From positions 13,481,659 to 13,545,658 of the forward strand of contig JASSKH010000001.1 of NCBI GenBank assembly GCA_031763025.1: a DNA stretch of 64,000 nucleotides, written 5' to 3'. The notes under the pieces are model-generated. The model had not been told where the DNA came from. It saw nothing but the letters and a program-made list of their open reading frames with translations, and made no database searches. The stretch's first letter is position 1, and each line of letters opens with the position of its first letter. Source of the stretch: Macrocystis pyrifera (taxonomy: Eukaryota; Sar; Phaeophyceae; Laminariales; Laminariaceae). This document shows, one piece after another, positions 51,332 to 60,842 of the stretch. The position numbers were made by a program, and so were the translations under genes.

Positions 51332-53194
51332 CGCAGCCGCGTGTGCTCGAAAGCAAACAGAAACAACCCAACAGGGCAACAAAGCAACAGAGCAACGAAG
51401 CAACAGCACATCAGAGGGACTACTATTGAAGTAAGCAGCAGCAGCAGCAGCAGAGCAAAGCAAAGCGAGGGAGAAATAATAGAAGAGCGAAATCAACTAT
51501 TTACTGCCCAGGTATCAAGAAGAAAGCGGCCACCAAGATGAAGACAGTAATCCCAACAAAAAAGCGAAAGCAGGAACAGTCAGTTAGTAGTAAGGCGTCA
51601 AATAATGAAGGCAAGAAAGGAGAACGCTAGTTTAAAAACCGACAACTTTAACCATCGCAAGAGAACACGCGCAAAGAAAAAGGCAACTGATAAAAGAAAA
51701 ACCTTCGAGTAAGCAACAAGGCAGGGCAAGAACGAGCAACGAAAAAACCGCTGTTACGGGGGACCATAGTAAATAGGACCAAATATTGTTAGTAAAAATA
51801 GGTAAATATATAGTTTTTTTTTTATGTGTACACCATAGGTCCTATTAACTATGGTCCCCCGTAATATTACTCCCACAAAAATGAGGCAACATCCATTCCC
51901 AGAAAAGAACGCGCAGCAAAGCAAGCAGAAAGAACCTCCAGAGGAATCAACAAGGGCGGAGCAAGAATCATCTTGGACCGAAACCAACACCCCCCGTTTC
52001 CCGTGTCCCCTATCCCCCCTGTTCTGTATGCTCGGCGTTGGTGCATCGTCCCGCATCGAACTCCCCCCCGTGCACTTATGCTTGCCCTCTTTTTTCCAGG
52101 AGTCCAGTGGCGGTCGTTTCCAGCTTGGGGGGCCTTCTCTTCGGGCTTTTCTGCATCAATGAGATCGTGCCGCAGTTCGGTGAGAGATGATTCAAGATTA
52201 TATAGACCGCAGGAATATTCTCAGCGGTTTCCGCTACAGCAGTGCCAGTGGCAGCGGCAGCGGCAGCGGCGGTGTTGATTGGCGGAAACCGTTGAAACGG
52301 CGGAGTAGTAGTTGTGGCAGCAGTGGGGTTGCTGCCCGGTTTTTTCGATGTGCCGAGCCGAGATCGATTGTACTCACACTGGCACGTACGTATGTGAACG
52401 TGTTTTTGCAAGTCTTGTCTACGATGTTTCCTGACCCCTGCGTACTCCCCCCCCCCATACCCCACCCCCACCTCGCATCCCAACCGTCCCTCACGATCTG
52501 GTCAATAAGTAAACTGCGTAGCCAGGCCAGAGGAGCAAATCGAGGGAAAGCATTTCCCCCCCCCCCCCATCAATATGCAAGAAAATCCGCCTCAAAAGCG
52601 GTTCCTAGCAGGATGCACCTCACCCTTCATGCGACTCGCCCAACACCTCACGGTGCTTCGCGCTTGGTACAGGCAATGTCTGCCTGGTAGGTGAAAACCC
52701 CACATTTTCCGTCCCGGCATTGTAGGGATGCGAGAGTCATTGGTCATACGACTACGACCATGCATGATATGAGTACAGCCCCTCCCCCCCCGCGCCGTGC
52801 CGGACATACGACTACGGCCATGCATGACATGGGTGCACCCCCCCCCCCCAACCGAGAGTAGAACTCACATAGTAGGAGAATGTGAAATATACAAGGAGGA
52901 ACGGGATGTGTTAGAAGAGGAGATGAGGAAAATAGACGAATGTGACATGGAGGAGTTTGATACAATGAATAGCAGCGAGAAAACGATCGCTGTCCTAGGA
53001 GATAGATGGTGGCCACAGGAGGCCAAACAGGAAGGGGAAATGATTAGCAAAAAGTTTCTATGTAATGTATGGAAACAACGTAATGAGCGCCCAATTGTTG
53101 GAGGTGTCTCTATTAGGAGTAGGAACGGTGCTCCGTCTCGAAAGGGATGCATGGTCAATGGTCAAATGACTAAGGCAAGCAACAAATGAGTACG

Positions 53195-53232
<38 letters not shown>

Positions 53233-56200
53233 TAACACAGTGCTTGAATTTCAATTGCAAGTTTTTATTTCAATGTCCGTTTTCAACTTCGATTTCAAAG
53301 CTATATGTACATTATATTTCAAAATTCGACTACGATTCCATTTTTTTTTTATATACCTCAGTTTCAAATCCCAATTTCCAAGGTCGATTTCAACTTTGAA
53401 TAACAATTGAATTCAAGACCAACGAAAGAGGGACACACGATGTTTTGAAGTTTTGTTTCAAAACTATGGCTTTCAAGGAAACAGCTTTTAGCTGGAGGTA
53501 TTTCTCGTGCCGCCGCTGTGGGAAAAGAGGGGAACGAAAAATGTTTGATTTTTTTTTTCTTGTTGCTATTCCATGCACTTTTATCTGACTTATATCCGCA
53601 TGAGTCCAATGACTTGAAACATGGAAGGTGCTATGACAATATTACACCAACAATTAATGCGGTCCCCCTTTGAATGACTCTTCTGACTCCTTACCGACGT
53701 TTTGAAAAAGGGTGGCATTTACTCACGCGTGACCACTCGAATCTATTTATTTTTCGCTCGGCTGTGCGCGGCGCAATTTTTTTTCCGCTCTCGTCGTAAA
53801 TGGTCAACACGACGATACCAAATCAGCAGCTCATGCGACGATAGACCTTCGATCTCGACATAGACTCACCCCACGGCTTAACCCGCTCGGTGTCGGGCAA
53901 GGCCAACGAATGTGATTGGCGGCCTCGAAGACACCAGGTAGATCTGAGGTCTATAGAGGGGGCGAGCGAGCGAGCTTGACGGCGGCGTCTTACGTACGCT
54001 CTTCTCCCAAACCTGAAAAAAAAAAACACAAAAAAAACTCTACGTACCTGGTATTTTGTTCCGTCCGAGAGGGATCGAGAATTTTTATCCTGTCCGTCTT
54101 CTGCACACCAGCATCGGCCAAACGTTTTTTTTTTAAATCACATACTCCTGGCCAGCGCCCGCCACATGTCACCGGTCATTGTATGAACACTGCTGTGACC
54201 ATAGGGTCTGTATTCTACCTACAGCAGTACTGGTATATATACATATTTGTATACGTTTCCCCTTCAATACACCACGTGAAAAACAAAATTACCTACAGCA
54301 GTACGCGTACGTACGCGTCGCATTATTTTTATGCGCAAGATAAAAGCACCGCAAAGACTTTTTTTGTTTTTCTCCTTTCCGTAGTTTTTTTTTTTTTGAC
54401 AAGGCGACTATTAATAGTAGATATGTATGTAGTATGTTTCTCCTTGACTATTAGTGTTTATAGTAAAAAATGTTGAAAATATATATGTACCGATTTTATA
54501 TATATACATATATATATATGTACGTACGCACTCGTGCAGCTTTTTTCTCTTTGTTCTATTCCTCCTTTTCACGTGTGTGTTTTATTTTGAATTTTTGTTC
54601 ACAAGGCGATGACGGCATCCTGTGCCTCATGGCGGGCGCCTGGGTCTCCGCCATCGGCGCCGTCGTGGCCTGCACCGTCGCGGTCCTCCTCACCTGGGCC
54701 TCCGTGGGGACCTGCCTCGGCTGCCTCGCGGCCATCTTCCTCGTGCTGCTGGACGGAGGCGTGATTATCAGGGCGCAGGCGGAGATATGGGTGCTGTTCG
54801 GGGCGCTGATCGCTGCTGGCACCGCCTACTCCTGGTACCAGGTGGGATGTTGGGGGCGGGGTTGGGGTGTTGATGACCGTTGGCATCGCGAACCCCTTCT
54901 TCCAAGTGGGGTGGGAAGTGGGGGGTGGGGGTGGGGGGTGGGGGGTGACTCTACACACGTTAGGGGGCGAAACGTGTTCGCCCTAAGTGAGCAGGAGTTG
55001 GGATCTCCCCGAACGGTTATGCTGCGCGAATTGCCAAAATGCGCGCGCGAGAGGTCTCTCCTTTTCGAGCAGGAAACCCGTGCAGCTATGAGTAGCGTCA
55101 CCGCGGTGCTTGTCGGTCGGCTCGCGGACCACTCGGTAGGTCTCAGTCGTCTTCGGTTTCGCGCGCGGCTGCGCCTTCTTCGCCGGCGAACGCTTATGTG
55201 GGTTCATGAGGCGCAACAGTGGGAGAAGACGGCGTAGCAAATTCTATGAAGAGTTGGGATGCCCTACGTACACCGTAGCTGTGCGATCAGAGCTGCAGCA
55301 ATAGTTGTGCACCCAATTCGTACGCTACATACGGCACGTAGCTCCACGGCAACATTGCATGCCTCGCCCCATCTCAGCTGATACGCTTGGTAGGGAGTGG
55401 AGTCGAGTGGGGTGGGGTGGGATGGGATGGCGTTGGATGGTGAATTGGGGGCGGAGTGGAGTTGGGGGGGATGGAGTGAAGTTGGGTGGGATGGGGTAGT
55501 AGGGTCGGGGAGGAGTGGAGTTGGCATGGGGATGGATGGGGTGGGGGTGGGGGTGGGAGTGGGAGTGGGGGTGTGTGGTCGATCGAATTTTCAAACATAC
55601 AAAAAAAAACGCCCGATGCTTTCGCGGCAAAGTAAAAAAAATTATTACGGGTAGGGGTGGGTTTAGAGTTTCGTAATGTATAAAGTAGTGTTTCGAGGCA
55701 GTTTTCGATTTTTTTTTTTCCTTCGAACACTTGTGGAACCACACGTGGGCCACTCACCAAAAACCCCGATCTACACTTTGTCCCGGGTACAGCTTCATAC
55801 ACGGTGCGGTAAAAAATGCGGCTGGCTCATCCCCCGTGCCGTGCCATGATTGCTTTGCTTGTTCACTGATGATGTTGCTGTTACGGGAGACCATAGTAAA
55901 TAGGACCAAATACTGCTATTAATAGTAAATATAGGGAAACTTATAGGTTTTTGTGTGTACCGTAGGTCCTCGTATTTACTACGGTCCCCCGTAATAGTGT
56001 ACCGTAGGTCCTCGTATTTACTGCGGTCCCCCGTAATAGTGCACCGTAGGTCCTATCTACGACGGTCCCCCGCAATAGTTTGCTTGCTGTCTTTGTTACA
56101 ATTTCGCTGTTTATTAAGCCCTACTTTTAGAACTGCAGTGCGGTTTTGGAGACAATCCGCTCAAATTCTTGACTTAAGTTTGTCACCCAAACGGGGCTGA

Positions 56201-56397
56201 CTGCGGTTTGTCCTGAAAGGGTTTCACATTGTTTTGGCGTGCTCTTTAGCTTACGGGGGACCATAGTAAATAGGACCAAATATTGTTAGTAAAAATAGGT
56301 AAATATATAGGTTTTTATTTATACCATAGGTCCTATTAACTATGGACCCCCGTAATAGTTTTCTTTCGCGTGTGCGTGTGTGTTCTCTGTGTGTGTG

Positions 56398-56428
<31 letters not shown>

Positions 56429-59400
56429 TTTGTCCTACGTATCCACAACGAACGGCTGAAGGTCAGCATGATCGCGATAACGCCTCTCTTACGTTGCTGA
56501 CGTACGTGCGTATCGACTCGTCCAGAAAATGTACGGATCTCTTGCATGTTAATATTGTATCCCAAGGGCAAACATTATATTGCGAGACGACAGAGTGGTA
56601 ATTATGTCACGCTGCTGGGTTGATTTTTTTTTTCGTGCGTTTGTTCGTGTTTTTCTTGTTCGGTGGTCTGTATTGCGTCCAACATCAAGCAGTTGAAGCC
56701 CAGCATGATCATCATGACGTCGTCGGCGGGTGCTCTGCTCATGGCCTGCGGGACAGACCTCGCCCTCGACCGGAGCATGATCAAGGCGGTGGGACACATC
56801 CTGCAGATGAGGCAAGTTGTCCTGCCCGGCCGTCCACAATCTTCAGCGCCGACTTCGATGAGGGAAGGGTACTATTACGGGGGACCATAGTAAATAGGAC
56901 CATTTTTTTTAGTAAAAATGGGAAAATATATAGGTTTTTGTCTGTACCGTAGGTCCTATTTACTATGACCCTCCGTATTATCACGAGGGACCAAAGTAAT
57001 TGATCAGGACCAAATATGCGTATTACGGGGGTCCATAGTTAACGGGACCTAATTTTGTTAGTAAAAAAATAGGTAAATATATTCCAGGTGTTACGGGGGT
57101 CCATAGTTAACAGGACCAAATATTGTTAGTAAAAATACCTAAATATATAGGTTTTTATGTATGCCATAGGTCCTGTTAACTATAGACCCCCGTAATAGTT
57201 TTTTTATGCATACCATAGGTCCTATTAACTATGGACCCCCGTAATAGTAAAAACACTGTAATATATAGGTTTTTGTGTGTATGATTGATCCTGATCACTA
57301 TTAATTTTGTCCTCTGTAGTACAAAACAGTTTTTGTGTTACAAATACGTGGCAGGTTACTGCTTGCATTGTTGCAGCGGCACGGGTACTGCGGCTGGTAC
57401 GAACGAGCACCTCTCGGGGCTTGTTGCGCGCACGACGTTCCGTGTTGGTTCACGAGTGGTCTTCTCTTGATGTTTTTGTTGTTGTTGGTTTTTTGTTTTT
57501 GTTTTTGCTTTTGTTTTTGTTTTTGTTTTTCTCTTGTGTGTTTTGCATCCGAACGAGCGACGGTCCCGGTTTTTGTTCTTGTTTTTTTTTTTTTTTTTTT
57601 TTTTTTTGGTGCTATTTGGTCTTGACTCTTCCTCTCGCTTGTAGAGTCGTTGTTGATGGAGCGAACAAATGGCTGATACAAGCTTTTTTCTCGCGACAAA
57701 CACGGAGGCACGAACGGTGGTGGTGGAGGGGAGGAGAGCCTGCTGCTGTGTGACCCAATGGTTGATCTGAGTTACATCCATAGTAAGAGGGGGAGAGAGA
57801 AAAAAAAAAAAGGGGCGACGATGATAAACGGGAAGAGCAAAAAAAAAACACACACACACACACACACACACCTAAAGTTTCTAAAGGTCCTCACGTGACC
57901 TTAAAGGGAGCTCCGTACCTCAACCCAAAAACTGATTATGAGAAAAAAAAGGAAATACGGGGCAGACCGACGAACAGCCCCAGAGCCTGTTGTAATAGGT
58001 GTATCACCAGAGTAAGTTTTGTGACGCAGTATGCCAACAATAATGCGTCAAGGGGTCCGGTCGGTGGGAGATAGTCTGGCCAAAACGTCCTATTACGGGG
58101 GTCCATAGTTAATAGGACCTATGGTATACATAAAAACCTATCTGTTTACCTATTTTTTACTAACGATATTTGGTCCTATTTACTATGGACCCCCGTAATA
58201 GTTCCTCTACGAGTGTAGCAGCACGCGTCGATTGGCGGTGGTAATGGTGGTGGTGGTGGTGGTGGTGGTGGTGGTGGTGGTGGTGGTGGTGGTGGCAATG
58301 GTGGTGATGCTATCATATTAATGTTGGTTGGCGCGGGGCTGTTGTACGAAGTTTTAGCATGCTTTTCTTTGTTCCTGTGTCACGGATCTTGTTCTCGCTC
58401 CCTGGTCTTGTTGTTCTCCCTGCTGCTGGTGCTGTTGCTGCTGGTGCTGCTGGTGCTGCTGGTTAGTGGTGGTGGTGGTGGTGGTGGTGCAGGGTGGTGT
58501 GGGGGGGTGAGGGTGGTTGCTCTATCGTAAAACGATGATGCTGATGATGTATGCCATCTGTGTCCACGTCCACTCTTGAGTTGGTTGCTCATTTTTTCCG
58601 TCGTTTTTTCTTGCTTGCTCTTGCTTGCTCGTAGCTGTCGCTTGTTGTTGCTCTCGTTGCTCTTGCTGCTCCCTGTTCCCCTTTGCTCTTTGCTCTTGCT
58701 TCTTCTTCTGTTTTGTTTTGCGTTTTTTTGGCTCGGGCTGTTGACTTTACCTACGCTGTCCGTCGCTCCTGTGTCTTCATCCATCGTTTCCTCATTTTTG
58801 TTTTATTTTTTTTTATCGTGCTCAGCTTCGTTGCTTATCTTAACCCGTTCGCTACGCCATTCTCTTCGATTCTCTTCTCTTTTCTTCTTCTCGCTCTCTT
58901 CATTGGCTTCCGTCACCCAAATCGCCTCATTCAGCTGGGTGGAAACGAGACACTGCGCCTGGGGGGAGTGCCGGATGCCGATGTTGCTGGTCGAATGGGC
59001 CGTGCTTACCGTCATTGGCGTCGCCGTACAGGCAAGATGCTTAGAGACCGCGGTTTGACGCCCTTGACTGACCGCTCGCACGCACTTAAACTAGCATGTT
59101 CAGGTAATAGGCATCGCCGTACGGGCAAGACGCCATGATAGAAGACCGCGGTTTGACGCCCTTGGCTGACCGTCCCCATACTCTACAAGTAGTTGATTGT
59201 CCATGTTGGTGGTTGTTATCGGGGCGGCGTGGGGGAGCGGCAGGAGGAGGGGGGGTGGGGGGGGGGTACTCATTTGTTGCTTGCCTTAGTCATTTGACCA
59301 TTGACCGCGCATCCCTTTCGAGACGGAGGGTGGGGTCGGGATGGTGGTGGTGGTGGTGATGGTAAGGCAGGGTGAGACCGGCGGGGTGGCGGGAGGGGTC

Positions 59401-59899
59401 GACGAGTACGTGGGGGGGGGGAGTGCACTCGATAACATGCATGGCCGTAGTTGTATGACCATAAAAGCCACAAGAGAGCGAGGGGCGTCAGGCGTGCAGT
59501 GGGCGGATGGACTGGGGCATGTTTCCACCCCGGCACTTACTACTATTGTAGTAGCCCCACCGACCCTCACCCCCATGCTCGCCGAGGGACTTTTTTCTTC
59601 TGCACCGTCTTCCGGAGAACCAGTAAGAACCCCACCTACGGTTGTAAGAACCCCACCTACGGTTGTACGAAACTCCATACTGCATACAATCACAGGAGGT
59701 GGATGCTGTCAATATAGAGCTATTATTTTTTCCGAAAGCACTCAACCGCCTTCGACCTGGCGTACAACTCCCGCCGCACCTGTACCTTCAGCCTTTTCCG
59801 TGGTATCAAGGTAGTGAGCAGCGACCCTGACCTAGTGTCCCTCCCCCTTCTCCCCGCTTCCCACCCCTCCCGCTCCTCTCTCCATCCACCGTCCTGCCA

Positions 59900-59943
<44 letters not shown>

Positions 59944-60154
59944 TCTGTTCCGCCCACCACCCTCTGTTCCGTGTGGTCACTGCCCTACCAAAACGAAAAA
60001 CTAAAAACAAAAACCCAAAACCCAAACACCGAAAAAAAACATGTTGCTGCTTCTAACACTGCCCTTGAATAACAAACGAATCGAAATTAAAAAAAAAAAA
60101 TGACGTCAAAACTAAAAACTATAAACGGAAAACGGAAAACGAAAAACACTGCTA

Positions 60155-60186
<32 letters not shown>

Positions 60187-60769
60187 GGCTGCCACGTACC
60201 TACATATATACGATACGATACGATACGATACGATACGATACGATACACAGGGCCATGCTTCGGGCGTCCTGTCTCCTCTGGCCTTCTTCCAGCGCCTGGG
60301 GCTCCTCGGAAGCGTCAATCCCTACACCCGTGTCGGCGGCGCGGGCGGAAGCACGGCTTTCGCTGGTGCTGGTGCTGGTGCTGGCGCACCATCCTCTGCT
60401 CCCGCCGCGGGAGGCGCCGTGGGCGGCCGCGGGCTGGGTGGTGGTGGCATGGGGGACATTAACGCGGGTAGCGGCAGCGGGATGGCGGCGGCGATGGCGC
60501 TGGCGGCGGCGGCGGCGGGAGGAGTCAACGCCAGGGTGGCGGGGAAGAGGAAGACGTGGACGTACTCGGAGAACCACAACACGTGGAACTATTTCGATAT
60601 GGAGGCGTTGCCTAATGTCTTCTGCGCCAACAAGTGAGGGAGGGGGCGGGGGGGCGGGGTCTACGGTGATGCATCCAACGTACGATTGGGTTTCAAGTTT
60701 GGGTCGAACATGGCGCATGTCTGTACACTTGCGACTAGGTTGAAGTTCATGTGCGGCTCTAGGCTCTAT

Positions 60770-60842
<73 letters not shown>

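Larger units (their letters stand above)
46051..52099. other. First intron of gene D
   Basis: About 6 kb with no supported exon. It holds a LINE end, four MITE-1 copies, the hexamer array, CAG runs and AT-rich stretches. A separate gene could hide here, but I see none. Confidence 0.55.
56980..57322 (+). mobile_element. Oldest MITE-1 copy, split by later insertions
   Basis: Left part 56980-57020 (CGAGGGACCAAAGTAATTGA) and right part 57245-57322 (AATATATAGGTTTTTGTGTG, GATCACTATTAATTTTGTCC). Together they follow the family order across the copy at 57023-57244. Confidence 0.65.
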
